Positions 1 through 8,363 are shown, counted from the stretch's first letter. The stretch: 64,000 nt of DNA from Sulfoacidibacillus ferrooxidans (GCF_022606465.1 NZ_JALBUF010000006.1:124001-188000), one strand, 5' to 3'. Made by a program: numbers and translations. The notes: a model not told the origin generated them from the sequence alone.

Positions 1-534
1 GCATGCCGCAATAGCTAAAAATATGATGATCCAAAGGATAGAAGGTCCAAAGTCAGTACGTAACTGTACCCATTCAGAACGAGTTTCCTTACGGTGCCAC
101 AACGAACGAAACAGCGTAAATCCTAATTCAAGACCAAACCCACTGGCAAGTAAATACGCAGGAATCTCAAAGATCCCATGCGGAAAAATGCCTGTAAAAA
201 ATAATAAGATTGGATTGACATGTGTCGTTTGAGTCAGTACCGTAAGGACAAATCCCACTAATGCTCCATTGATCATCACAGATACAAGCGGTATGATGCC
301 AAAAATAATCCCGCCTATAAGCATAGTCAGACTTGTCGTTAGATTGTGCGAGAAGATAGTAAAGGCAACTTCAATCAATGATTCCCCTCTCATACTGACT
401 CCAACTTTTCGAATATCCCGCACAAAGGGTAACAATACGTGTTGCAATGGATGTGCAAAGACCGCCCCAAGAATGGACCCCACCAAAAAAAATAAAAAAG
501 ACAACTTGCCATATCTGCGTACGAGCTGAATCAT
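1..534 (-). CDS. SpoIIM/DUF95-family membrane protein, C-terminus cut by window edge
   Basis: The reverse strand is open from an ATG at 534 to the window edge, giving the first 178 residues of a hydrophobic protein; the stop lies outside. The sequence has a membrane segment at about residues 10-28, further hydrophobic stretches around 68-110, and the motif GIFPHGIFEIPA at 115-126, which is the hallmark of the SpoIIM/DUF95 family. SpoIIM proper works in forespore engulfment, but many family members have unknown roles, so this may be a paralogue. A GGGGAAG ribosome site precedes the start. It diverges from the sporulation gene pdaB, with about 80 bp between the two starts, which makes a sporulation role plausible but unproven. 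Confidence 0.75.
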   Translation of the reverse strand, partial: MIQLVRRYGKLSFLFFLVGSILGAVFAHPLQHVLLPFVRDIRKVGVSMRGESLIEVAFTIFSHNLTTSLTMLIGGIIFGIIPLVSVMINGALVGFVLTVLTQTTHVNPILLFFTGIFPHGIFEIPAYLLASGFGLELGFTLFRSLWHRKETRSEWVQLRTDFGPSILWIIIFLAIAAC

Positions 535-616
535 TCTAAACTTCCCCTCTATTTTCGTATGCTATCTACGTTTTTCGCGCACACTTTTTATGACTGAACA
601 TACGGAGGTGCTCACT

Positions 617-1363
617 ATGAATTCGGTGCGACGCTTTGTTGCACGTGTCAGCCTTGCTGCCACGTTGTTTTGCACAGGTTTCGCCCTATCAGCGCCGGTG
701 AGTCTTGCAGCGCAAAGCCCTGCAATGACCAAACCACCTGCTGCGATTTATAAGGTAGCTACGTCAAATAAAGTTCTTGCACTTACATTTGACATCTCAT
801 GGGGCGATAAAGCGCCAGGACCTATTCTTGATATCTTACAAGCAAAACACGTGACTAAAGCTACTTTTTTTCTTTCTGGACCGTGGGTTTTGCACCATCA
901 AGAGATAGCCAAACGAATTAAAGCCATGGGTTTTGAAATTGGAAGTCATGGCCATATGCATAAAAATTACTCCGAGCATACAGATACTTGGGTGCGAGAG
1001 CAAGTACAAAAGTCGGAACAAGCCATAAAAGATGTCCTTGGTGTCAAAACCACTTTGATTCGAACTCCAAATGGAGACTTTAACAAACATACCATCCAAG
1101 TCCTCAATCAAATGGGCTATACAGTGATTCAATGGAACACAGACTCGCTTGATTGGATGAACCCAGGTGTAGAACAGATTAAACAGCGTGTCCTCACTCG
1201 ATGCATACCAGGCGACATCATCTTAATGCACGCAAGCGATAGCTGTAAACAAACGCACCTAGCACTGCCAGCGATTATTGATGGCCTGCGCGCAAAAGGA
1301 TACCAATTTGCAACTGTATCAGAATTAATCTCAGGTGCAAATGTTCATTCTACTGTTCAATAG
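617..1363 (+). CDS. pdaB: PdaB-like sporulation polysaccharide deacetylase
   Basis: A 248-residue NodB-fold polysaccharide deacetylase with an N-terminal signal sequence (about residues 1-32), so it acts outside the membrane or in the spore cortex space. Visible motifs are TFDISWGD (from residue 57), a zinc-type SHGHMH (110-115, giving HxxxH) and RTPNGDF (from 149). The canonical second Asp of the TFDD motif is missing, as I recall for the PdaB branch, so catalytic activity should not be assumed. The start is the ATG at 617, seven bases after GGAGGTG; an ATG at 590 in the same frame has no ribosome site. In B. subtilis pdaB lies beside gerD, kbaA and salA. Here gerD follows directly and kbaA is absent. 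Confidence 0.85.
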   Translation: MNSVRRFVARVSLAATLFCTGFALSAPVSLAAQSPAMTKPPAAIYKVATSNKVLALTFDISWGDKAPGPILDILQAKHVTKATFFLSGPWVLHHQEIAKRIKAMGFEIGSHGHMHKNYSEHTDTWVREQVQKSEQAIKDVLGVKTTLIRTPNGDFNKHTIQVLNQMGYTVIQWNTDSLDWMNPGVEQIKQRVLTRCIPGDIILMHASDSCKQTHLALPAIIDGLRAKGYQFATVSELISGANVHSTVQ

Positions 1364-1385
1364 TGTATGCGTGCTACTTGTTTTC

Positions 1386-1413
1386 AAAGCCCGAAGAGAA
1401 CATTTCGGGCTTT
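1386..1413 (+). terminator. Rho-independent terminator after pdaB
   Basis: A 10-bp perfect stem (AAAGCCCGAA pairing with TTCGGGCTTT) with an 8-base loop, followed by a T run on the plus strand. It sits 22 bp after the pdaB stop and separates it from gerD. Confidence 0.9.
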
Positions 1414-1441
1414 TTTCTTTAGGATAACCATAACACATCAT

Positions 1442-1471
1442 TGAATAACCCCCTATTCGCTGGACATAGTA
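1442..1471 (+). promoter_or_regulatory. Sigma-G-type promoter for gerD
   Basis: TGAATA (1442-1447) and CATAGTA (1465-1471) are separated by 17 bp, which closely matches the forespore sigma-G consensus. It lies about 25 bp upstream of the gerD start, and gerD is sigma-G dependent in B. subtilis. The assignment is by consensus only. Confidence 0.65.
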
Positions 1472-1495
1472 CCCATAGAAAGGAGGAACGACAGT

Positions 1496-2266
1496 GTGGT
1501 AAACCAACTACTAAAACGAATAACCCCAGCTCTTTTTGCGACAACCCTTTTGCTCACGAGTTGTTCGATGGGAGGAGATCAAGCGGCAAGTAATGAATCG
1601 ACAAATGACTCCTCTCAACAACAGACAAACGGCCAACAAGCAAGTAAGCCAAGCTACCCTGATATTAAAGCGATGGTCATTGACATTTTGCATAGCAAAG
1701 ATGGCATGAACACATTGAAAGATACAATCTCTACACCTGAATTTAAACGACAAGCTGCCATTACTGATGCGGATATCTCTGCCGCGGTAGAAAAAGCATT
1801 GCAACAAGGACAAAACAAATCCTTTTTAGCGGATCAAATGAAAGACACCACATTTGCCGCAGCTATTGTAAAAGCCTCTCGGCAACAGATGACAGAGGTA
1901 CAAAAACAGCTGATGAAAGATCCTGAATATCAAAAATCATTACTTACTTTAATGGCTTCACCAGAATTTCAACAAACCCAATTACAACTATTAAAAAGTC
2001 CTGAATATCGCAAAGAAGTGATGAAAATCATGACTGAAGCATTACAAGAACCTACATTTCGTCTGCTCTTTATGGATAGCATGAAAGAGGCTGTAAAGTC
2101 TTCTGGTGGAGGAAATCCAAAACAAATGGGTCAACAAAAATCCAAAGATAGCAGTAGTCAAGGCAACAAAGAAGAGGATAAAGGTAGTGGTAGCGATAGT
2201 GACTCCGGTGGCGGCGGAGATGGTGGCAGTGACAAAGGAGATAGCGGTTCAGATAGTGGTAGTTAA
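1496..2266 (+). CDS. gerD: Spore germination lipoprotein GerD
   Basis: A 256-residue lipoprotein. The signal peptide ends in a lipobox LTSC with the lipidated cysteine at residue 23. The body (about 50-200) is the helical GerD core, with repeated short blocks such as KDPEYQKSL, SPEFQQTQ and SPEYRKEV. The tail from about 205 is Gly/Ser/Asp/Lys rich and low complexity, making this protein longer than the roughly 185 residues of B. subtilis GerD. GerD sits at the spore inner membrane and is needed for clustering of nutrient germinant receptors. GTG start, with AGGAGG nine bases upstream. A sigma-G-like promoter precedes it. It is convergent with the efflux operon, with a shared terminator between them. 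Confidence 0.88.
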   Translation: MVNQLLKRITPALFATTLLLTSCSMGGDQAASNESTNDSSQQQTNGQQASKPSYPDIKAMVIDILHSKDGMNTLKDTISTPEFKRQAAITDADISAAVEKALQQGQNKSFLADQMKDTTFAAAIVKASRQQMTEVQKQLMKDPEYQKSLLTLMASPEFQQTQLQLLKSPEYRKEVMKIMTEALQEPTFRLLFMDSMKEAVKSSGGGNPKQMGQQKSKDSSSQGNKEEDKGSGSDSDSGGGGDGGSDKGDSGSDSGS

Positions 2267-2308
2267 ACAAAAGGCCCGAGGGTGTATGTTTCACCTCGGG
2301 TCTTTTGT
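2267..2308. terminator. Bidirectional terminator between gerD and the MFS gene
   Basis: A long GC-rich stem (CCCGAGGGTG against CACCTCGGG) flanked by A-rich and T-rich arms that extend the pairing. It lies between two convergent genes and can serve both strands. Confidence 0.85.
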
Positions 2309-2321
2309 TTTTTCATTTATG

Positions 2322-3869
2322 TTATTCCATCATCATCATATGTGATTTATCTGCTTCTGAAGTAACCACTGGTGGACGCTTTTTCCCAATAAAGAAAACG
2401 GCAATCCAGGCGATAATCGCAATAATAGCAGATACTCCAAATGCATCTTGTGTTCCTCGTTCAAAGGCAATTTGTTCAAGCACGCTCATCATGGAGGAGA
2501 CGACATTGCTATTTGCCGGGCCAAATACAGACGGCATTTGACCTGCGACATGCAACCCTTGAAATGAGTGGATGGTCAAACGTTCCAATAATTGAGCTAA
2601 GTGTTTTGTATCATTGGTTTGCATAACTGTACTGAGATAAGCTGTTCCAATGGATCCAGCAATATTACGAGTTGTATTTTGCAAGGCCGTTGCTCGGCTA
2701 ATCTTATCTCTCGTTACATCGTTCATCCCTGCTGTGGATAGAGGCATCATAGCAAGACCCATACCTGCCTGCCGAAACATATAAATTACAAGAATGGCCC
2801 CGAATGTCCAATCATAATTCATCTGTATCATTTGGAATGTGGCCATCATCACAATAAATAATCCAATCACGCCAAGCGGCCGTGCACCTATTTTATCAAA
2901 TAAAAATCCACTGATCGGCATCAAAATCCCTGTCAACAGTGCTCCTGGCAAAGTCAATAGTCCTGTCTGAAGAGGCGTTAATCCAAGTCCATCTTGCAAA
3001 AATACTGGCAAGATAAACAATGCACCAAGCATAGCAACATTCAATAAACTACTCGTAATCAGTGATACAGTGAATACTCTGCGCTTAAATAAGCGCAAAT
3101 CAAGCATTGGATTCTCCGCGGTCAATTCGATAACTACCCACATGGAAAGTAATACCGCAGCTGCGAAGAACAAAGAAATAATCGTAAGTGAGCTCCAGCC
3201 ATCTGTTGGCCCTTCTGACAGTGCAAACAACAAACAGAAGAAACCAATAATCGATGTGATTAGACCAGGCAGATCCATTTTCTCCGTTTTTTTGGCCGGA
3301 AATTCTGGAATCGTCGCTGTGACCAGTAAAAAGCTAAAAATCCCAATCGGAACATTGATGTAAAAAATCAATCTAAAATTGACATATTCAACAAGGTATC
3401 CACTCAATGTTGGACCAAGCGCTGGTGCAAACATTAGTGCAATACCCCATATCCCCATAACGGCACCGCGTCTTTCAGGTTTCGACAAAGAGAACAAAAT
3501 GGTCATACTAACTGGCATTAACATCGCACCGCCAACAGCTTGAATGACGCGAAAGAAAATTAATACATCTGAACTCCATGCCAATCCACACAATGCAGAT
3601 CCCGTTGTGAATATAACAAGCGCTATTAAATAAATCTTCTTTTGACCAAATCGATCACCTAAATATCCACTAATTGGAGTAAGCATTCCAGTAACCAATA
3701 GATATGCAGTAATGACCCACTGCATCTCATCTTGAGTCGCATTAAAGACAGCCATCATTTTAGGAATAGCGACGTTGACAACGGTTGTATCAAGGATGGC
3801 CATAAATACACCAAGAACAACTGCAAATAACGCTGGAAAGCTAATGCCAAAGCGCTCTTTAAACGACAA
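2322..3869 (-). CDS. DHA2-family MFS multidrug efflux transporter
   Basis: About 515 residues with many hydrophobic segments, consistent with the 14-helix DHA2 (EmrB/QacA) drug:proton antiporters. The cytoplasmic loop motif A reads GYLGDRFGQKK near residue 70, and a motif-C-like APALGPTLSGYL follows near 150. It would export hydrophobic compounds from the membrane using the proton gradient. It is the last gene of an operon tetR-MFP-MFP-MFS, 36 bp after the second fusion protein. The start is uncertain: TTG at 3869 lies 8 bases after GGGGG, while the longer frame's TTG at 3875 is too close to that site. Substrate cannot be inferred. Confidence 0.85.
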   Translation of the reverse strand: MSFKERFGISFPALFAVVLGVFMAILDTTVVNVAIPKMMAVFNATQDEMQWVITAYLLVTGMLTPISGYLGDRFGQKKIYLIALVIFTTGSALCGLAWSSDVLIFFRVIQAVGGAMLMPVSMTILFSLSKPERRGAVMGIWGIALMFAPALGPTLSGYLVEYVNFRLIFYINVPIGIFSFLLVTATIPEFPAKKTEKMDLPGLITSIIGFFCLLFALSEGPTDGWSSLTIISLFFAAAVLLSMWVVIELTAENPMLDLRLFKRRVFTVSLITSSLLNVAMLGALFILPVFLQDGLGLTPLQTGLLTLPGALLTGILMPISGFLFDKIGARPLGVIGLFIVMMATFQMIQMNYDWTFGAILVIYMFRQAGMGLAMMPLSTAGMNDVTRDKISRATALQNTTRNIAGSIGTAYLSTVMQTNDTKHLAQLLERLTIHSFQGLHVAGQMPSVFGPANSNVVSSMMSVLEQIAFERGTQDAFGVSAIIAIIAWIAVFFIGKKRPPVVTSEADKSHMMMME

Positions 3870-3905
3870 GCGCAAAACCCCCTTTCACCACACATCAGAG
3901 CCACA

Positions 3906-4643
3906 TCAGCTATTATTATTGTTCACTTGAATGCTGACTACCGCACTCATTCCTGGAACAAGCGCCTTTCCAGCATAGCCACCATTGAGGCTGATCGTCA
4001 CGGGAATCCGTTGCGCAACGGCTGTATAACTACCTTGTGCCGCATCTGGATTTGGAATTACAGAAAAAGCAGATGTTGTCGTGTCTCCAATGGATTGAAC
4101 CGTTCCTTTAAAGCTCGTATTAGGGATCCCATCAATACTAATATTTACAGTTTGCCCAACACTCACGTGACGAATTTCGGTTTCTAAAATATTGGCAGTA
4201 ATATTCAAATTGCCCAAGTTGACAACTTCAGCTACCACCTGTCCTGGTTCTACCACCTGTCCAACCGCAACATTGTTCTGAAGAATCGTACCGCTAATAG
4301 GCGACGTCACCGTTTCTTCATCTTTTAACTTATTTAACATGGATTTGTTATTTCCAATCATCTGCGAAAGACCTGGATTTAAAGCAAAAACTGATGAGTT
4401 AGACTGATTTCCGAGCAGTTCTCCTTGATTAACTGTACTATTCACGGCAGCATACCAGTGTGTAATTGTACCTGTAAAAGGAACAGTAATGGGAACGATC
4501 GTTCCTGAAACTTGTGCATCCTGAGTAGTAACGTAGTTAGTTGAGTTCGTATAGTAAAAATATCCTGCAATAATCAGCGCAAAAAGAACAACAACAACGA
4601 TCAAGTTAATTAAGATGACACGAATCGCACTTGCTCCCTGCAT
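3906..4643 (-). CDS. HlyD/EmrA-type membrane fusion protein (second copy)
   Basis: A 245-residue membrane fusion protein with one N-terminal membrane anchor (about 8-29), two half-lipoyl (biotinyl-like) segments (around PFTGTITHWYA and SPISGTILQNN) and a C-terminal beta-barrel. The segment between the half-lipoyl motifs, around residues 75-110, holds only a short helical stretch instead of the long coiled-coil hairpin of EmrA. It is a paralogue of the gene just upstream (4679-5320). It probably pairs with the MFS pump encoded next. ATG start with GGAGTG upstream. Confidence 0.82.
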   Translation of the reverse strand: MQGASAIRVILINLIVVVVLFALIIAGYFYYTNSTNYVTTQDAQVSGTIVPITVPFTGTITHWYAAVNSTVNQGELLGNQSNSSVFALNPGLSQMIGNNKSMLNKLKDEETVTSPISGTILQNNVAVGQVVEPGQVVAEVVNLGNLNITANILETEIRHVSVGQTVNISIDGIPNTSFKGTVQSIGDTTTSAFSVIPNPDAAQGSYTAVAQRIPVTISLNGGYAGKALVPGMSAVVSIQVNNNNS

Positions 4644-4678
4644 GTGAATTCACTCCATTCTTGATATGACTTCTTCGA

Positions 4679-5320
4679 CTAATTACGGTGAATCGAGACT
4701 TCTACAGACATTCCAGGCATTAACGTCTTCCCTTCACTACCGGCGATTGAAATATATACGGGAACCCGTTGTGTTTGCTTATTAAATGCACCCGTCAAAC
4801 TCGTATTTGGAACACCTTCTGTCACTACAGTAGAACCACCGCCAATTTGAGTAACGGTACCTGTAAAACTTGTGTTTGGATATGCATTAATTGTTATATC
4901 GACTGTTTTACCAACAGCTACATTATTAATTTCTGTTTCTTGAACATTGGCGACCACATCAAGATTGTTTAAGTTGACTACGTATCCTAAAGGTTGCCCT
5001 GGAACAACTAGCTCGTTATCAACAGCGTTATTTTGTACTACAGTGCCTGAAATCGGAGCATAGATGTCCGTTATCCCTGCCAAGCCATCGGTTTGACCGA
5101 TGACTGCATGTTTCGTCACATTTTCCCCTATGGATAAGTTCCAATTTTGTAATGTCCCGTCTTGAGGAGCTGTAAGCGGAACGATGGTCCCTTGTATACT
5201 GGCATCAGAACTCGTTACATAGTTTGCTTGTTCATAAACATAGTATCCACCGCCAACTAAGATTACGATAACTGCAATAAGGACGATGGTAAATATTCCT
5301 ATGGTGCGTGAACTTTTCAC
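4679..5320 (-). CDS. HlyD/EmrA-type membrane fusion protein (first copy)
   Basis: A 213-residue single-pass protein: membrane anchor at about 7-27, half-lipoyl motif near PQDGTLQNW, second half near APISGTVVQNN, then a beta-barrel ending PGMSVEVSI. The two lipoyl halves are separated by only about 30 residues, so the coiled-coil hairpin that spans the periplasm in Gram-negative homologues is essentially absent. That fits a cell without an outer membrane. GTG start, 7 bases after GGGGGAA. It lies 22 bp after tetR in the efflux operon. Confidence 0.8.
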   Translation of the reverse strand: MKSSRTIGIFTIVLIAVIVILVGGGYYVYEQANYVTSSDASIQGTIVPLTAPQDGTLQNWNLSIGENVTKHAVIGQTDGLAGITDIYAPISGTVVQNNAVDNELVVPGQPLGYVVNLNNLDVVANVQETEINNVAVGKTVDITINAYPNTSFTGTVTQIGGGSTVVTEGVPNTSLTGAFNKQTQRVPVYISIAGSEGKTLMPGMSVEVSIHRN

Positions 5321-5342
5321 CTATATTCCCCCTTTATTTTTT

Positions 5343-5963
5343 CTAGGGTCTATCTTTGACTACTTCGTAGGCAGTAACAATAGTTTCCACTAGAGACGAA
5401 ACCAATCTTTCATCCGTCAATTGGTCAGAAACTTCTTTCGGTGCAGTTTTTCTAACTACGGGTGCCGTATGAAGCGTAGCAATGACTATCTGTGCCAGTA
5501 CATAGCTATCTGCTTGACGCATCTTTCCAGACTCTTGCATGATAGAAAAGTACGATTGTAGCATCGTCCTAATTCTCCAGAACAAACCTTTAAGAGAATC
5601 AACAATCTGTGGATGCGAATACGATTCCGCAAAACCTAACATCAATATGTCGCCCTTACGTGTCAATTGCATTAAGTATTCCCGAATTAACCGAGAGAAA
5701 CCCTCACGTAAATCCATTTCAACAAATGCATCTACATTATCTGGAAGCTTAACCTGAGCGACTTCATACTCAACAGCAATCCGCAATAAATCAACTTTAT
5801 TACCAAAATGTCGAAACAAGGTAACTTCGTTAACTGCAGCCCTTTCAGCAATAGCACGCGTACTTGCACCCTTGTATCCATGCTGAGTAAACTCTTGCAA
5901 AGCGGCTTCAATAATGCGCTGGTGAGTCTTCACCTCTCCCGCAATATGGGAAGGTTCAGTCAT
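5343..5963 (-). CDS. TetR-family transcriptional regulator of the efflux operon
   Basis: A 206-residue regulator. The N-terminal helix-turn-helix (about 12-58) shows the TetR signature around STRAIAERAAVNEVTLFRHF. The C-terminal half is the variable ligand and dimer domain. It is the first gene of the operon with two membrane fusion proteins and an MFS pump, so it probably represses them and is released by a pump substrate. The ATG at 5963 is chosen because it lies 7 bases after GGAGG; a TTG just upstream is less likely. A 24-bp palindrome sits directly downstream of the -10 box, consistent with autorepression. Confidence 0.87.
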   Translation of the reverse strand: MTEPSHIAGEVKTHQRIIEAALQEFTQHGYKGASTRAIAERAAVNEVTLFRHFGNKVDLLRIAVEYEVAQVKLPDNVDAFVEMDLREGFSRLIREYLMQLTRKGDILMLGFAESYSHPQIVDSLKGLFWRIRTMLQSYFSIMQESGKMRQADSYVLAQIVIATLHTAPVVRKTAPKEVSDQLTDERLVSSLVETIVTAYEVVKDRP

Positions 5964-5997
5964 CAAATATCCTCCTTCCGCAACCGTAAGTAAGTTA

Positions 5998-6055
5998 GCA
6001 CATACATACGTAAGTATGTGCTTGCATTATACTGTACTATTTAGTATTTCCGCAA
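5998..6055 (-). promoter_or_regulatory. Promoter and palindromic operator of the tetR-efflux operon
   Basis: On the minus strand TTGCGG (6055-6050) and TATAAT (6031-6026) are 18 bp apart. Immediately downstream lies a nearly perfect 24-bp palindrome at 5998-6021 (half-site GCACATAC, centre TACGTA). A dimeric TetR protein bound here would block transcription. The next 35 bp lead to the ribosome site of tetR. Confidence 0.8.
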
Positions 6056-6075
6056 GTACTTTTTATAAAACAAAA

Positions 6076-6102
6076 AAGTGCCTGAAATTTTCTCAGGCAC
6101 TT
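6076..6102 (-). terminator. Rho-independent terminator after salA
   Basis: A 10-bp stem AAGTGCCTGA/TCAGGCACTT with a 7-base loop, followed on the minus strand by a T-rich tract. It lies downstream of the salA stop and just upstream of the tetR promoter. Confidence 0.9.
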
Positions 6103-6140
6103 ACTAAAAACCACTCCATACTCATACCGGAATAAATCGT

Positions 6141-7229
6141 TCACACCGTTACTGATGGTTGCATGGCAAGACGATCTGCTAATGTCATAGCTAATTCATG
6201 AAACGCTTCACCTTGAAGACTTTCAGGTGCAAATAACCCTGTCGTTGAAGCCCCTATTTCCCCTAGAGGAATTTGTGCCAGTAACTGAGTTCCAAGCGTC
6301 TGTGCCACTTGCTCGCCGCCACCTTGTCCAAACAGATAAGCTTTTTCACCACATTGACCGCACTGATAATACGCCATATTTTCAATGACCCCAATAATAT
6401 CATGCTTCACTTGTTGTGCCATATATCCAGCTCTTACAGCCACATCAGCTGCGTTGACATGTGGTGTAGTCACAATTAACTCTAGACTTTTCGGCAGCAT
6501 GTTATGAACATCTAATGCGATATCGCCAGTGCCAGGTGGCAAGTCAAGCAACATGATATCCAATTCACCCCAGTGCACTTCTTGAAAAAAGTTACGCAAC
6601 ATTTTTCCTAACATCGGTCCCCGCCAAATCACAGGACGATTTTCAGGCACAAAGAAATGCATACTGACGATCTTTAGCCCATGCGTTTGTGCAGGCATAA
6701 TCAGGTTAGATACAACTGCTGGTTTAACATCTGCAATACCAAAAATATTAGGTATAGAGAATCCATAAATATCCGCATCCACAATACCTACACGATATCC
6801 AAGACGTGCAAAAGCAACAGCTAAGTTAGCCGTAACAGTTGACTTTCCAACTCCACCTTTTCCACTCGCCACAGCGATAAACTTAGTCGATGAGTCGGCT
6901 TGTAAAAGTGGGGATACCGTTTCTTCACCTTCCTTACCCCGAATCTTCGTGGCAAACCGATCTCTTTCTTCATCGGTCATTGTTCCAATCGTAATAGTAG
7001 CCATGGTTACACCAGGGATCGACAATAAAGCATCGCGCACCTGATCCTCAATTACGGAGCGCATCGGGCAACCACGAATTGTTAAAACAATCTCAACATC
7101 CACTTTTGACCCATCGATCACAATGTGCCGGACCATATCCATCTCTACAATGCTACGTCTAACTTCCGGATCTTCTACGACACGTAGCGCCTCGAGAACC
7201 GCGTCTTCTGTAACACTTACCTTTGCCAT
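6141..7229 (-). CDS. salA: Mrp/NBP35-family ATPase SalA
   Basis: A 362-residue P-loop ATPase. The N-terminal MIP18/DUF59-like domain (about 5-95, with motif RGCPMRS) is followed by the Mrp domain with the deviant Walker A GKGGVGKS (113-120), switch region DLPPGTGD (about 219-226) and a CxxC pair at C280/C283 that can hold a bridging Fe-S cluster. Family roles are Fe-S cluster carriage; in B. subtilis SalA also acts as a regulator of protease genes. The position between the rpsI end of the ribosomal cluster and gerD/pdaB matches the Bacillus order, except for the efflux operon inserted on its downstream side. ATG start after AGGAGGCG. A terminator follows. Confidence 0.87.
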   Translation of the reverse strand: MAKVSVTEDAVLEALRVVEDPEVRRSIVEMDMVRHIVIDGSKVDVEIVLTIRGCPMRSVIEDQVRDALLSIPGVTMATITIGTMTDEERDRFATKIRGKEGEETVSPLLQADSSTKFIAVASGKGGVGKSTVTANLAVAFARLGYRVGIVDADIYGFSIPNIFGIADVKPAVVSNLIMPAQTHGLKIVSMHFFVPENRPVIWRGPMLGKMLRNFFQEVHWGELDIMLLDLPPGTGDIALDVHNMLPKSLELIVTTPHVNAADVAVRAGYMAQQVKHDIIGVIENMAYYQCGQCGEKAYLFGQGGGEQVAQTLGTQLLAQIPLGEIGASTTGLFAPESLQGEAFHELAMTLADRLAMQPSVTV

Positions 7230-7351
7230 ATCTTTCGCCTCCTATAACACCACAAAGCCATCATACTCCATCGATATTTCTATTGTATCACTTCTAATCG
7301 TATACATAGATAACGATTTCGACAAGATAGCAACCTTTTTACAATCATAAA

Positions 7352-7379
7352 AAGGCACTCCCATATCGTGGAGTGCCTT
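7352..7379 (-). terminator. Terminator at the end of the ribosomal supercluster
   Basis: A 10-bp perfect stem AAGGCACTCC/GGAGTGCCTT with an 8-base loop and a T run on the minus strand, 25 bp after the rpsI stop. It marks the transcription end of the long rpsJ-to-rpsI gene series. Confidence 0.92.
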
Positions 7380-7404
7380 CTTCTGCACCAAACTTTGCTG
7401 ATCG

Positions 7405-7797
7405 TTAGCGTTTAGAAAACTGCGGTGCACGGCGAGCTGCTTTTAACCCGTATTTCTTACGCTCTTTCATGCGTGCATCACGTGTCAATAATCCTTCACG
7501 TTTCAATGCAGGGCGCAAATCAGGATCAACTTTCAACAGTGCTCGAGCGATACCATGACGAATAGCCCCAGCCTGTCCAGAAATCCCACCACCATGAACA
7601 TTGACAAGAACATCATAGCGTCCTAAAACATCAGCTACGAGTAATGGTTGTTTTACAATTAACTTAAGTGTTTCAAGACCAAAGTACTCATCCATCTCAC
7701 GATGGTTAATTTCTACTCGGCCTTCACCTGGCAACAAACGAACACGCGCCACAGATGTCTTCCGACGTCCTGTGCCCCAATACTGTAATTGTGCCAA
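7405..7797 (-). CDS. rpsI: Ribosomal protein S9 (uS9)
   Basis: A 130-residue small-subunit protein, the normal length. It ends in the conserved SKR tail that reaches the P-site tRNA anticodon region and has the expected [14 protein letters not shown] start region and [19 protein letters not shown] core. The start is TTG, preceded by AAGGAGGG. It is the last gene of the supercluster, 68 bp after rplM, and is followed by a strong terminator. Confidence 0.97.
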   Translation of the reverse strand: MAQLQYWGTGRRKTSVARVRLLPGEGRVEINHREMDEYFGLETLKLIVKQPLLVADVLGRYDVLVNVHGGGISGQAGAIRHGIARALLKVDPDLRPALKREGLLTRDARMKERKKYGLKAARRAPQFSKR

Positions 7798-7865
7798 ACT
7801 AGATAACCCTCCTTTACTACCCTAATAAATAGGACTGTACATCATCCATACAATACATACGACCA

Positions 7866-8303
7866 CTACTTAGCTAATTCAAGAACTTGTGGCTGTTGTG
7901 CACCATGTGGATGCTCTGCACCTGCATATACTTTTAATTTGCGATACTGATCAGCACCAAGACTGTTATGTGGCAACATACCTTTAATCGCCATTTCCAT
8001 AACGCGTTCTGGATGCTTACTCAGCATTTCCTCAGCAGACGTTGTTTTCAATCCACCTGGATATCCAGAATGGCGGTAATACATTTTGTCATGCATTTTA
8101 TTTCCTGTAAATACCACTTTGTCAGCATTAATAATAACTACAAAGTCACCAGTATCCACATGTGGTGTATATTCCGGCTTATGCTTGCCTCGCAAAATGG
8201 ATGCGACTTCTGTCGCTAACCGGCCAACGCGCATACCTTCCGCATCAACCACATACCATTTACGCTCGACGGCACCCGGTTTGGCCATATAGGTCGTCCG
8301 CAT
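7866..8303 (-). CDS. rplM: Ribosomal protein L13 (uL13)
   Basis: A 145-residue large-subunit protein with the family start ([16 protein letters not shown]) and the core [25 protein letters not shown] start with GAGGAGGG eight bases upstream. L13 is an early assembly protein of the 50S subunit. It pairs with rpsI as in most bacteria and lies 60 bp downstream of truA. I saw no convincing L13 leader structure in that gap. Confidence 0.97.
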   Translation of the reverse strand: MRTTYMAKPGAVERKWYVVDAEGMRVGRLATEVASILRGKHKPEYTPHVDTGDFVVIINADKVVFTGNKMHDKMYYRHSGYPGGLKTTSAEEMLSKHPERVMEMAIKGMLPHNSLGADQYRKLKVYAGAEHPHGAQQPQVLELAK

Positions 8304-8363
8304 GGGTGTCCCTCCTCAATTCCATAACGTTCAATGTGCTAAAAACGAGTGTAACGCAGCTAC

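Noticed and set aside
541-616. Sporulation promoters for pdaB and the divergent SpoIIM gene
   Set aside because: CATACG-like strings occur, but no partner -35 box at correct spacing was found.
8304-8363. L13 autoregulatory leader before rplM
   Set aside because: The gap is only 60 bp and I could not identify the conserved structure with confidence.
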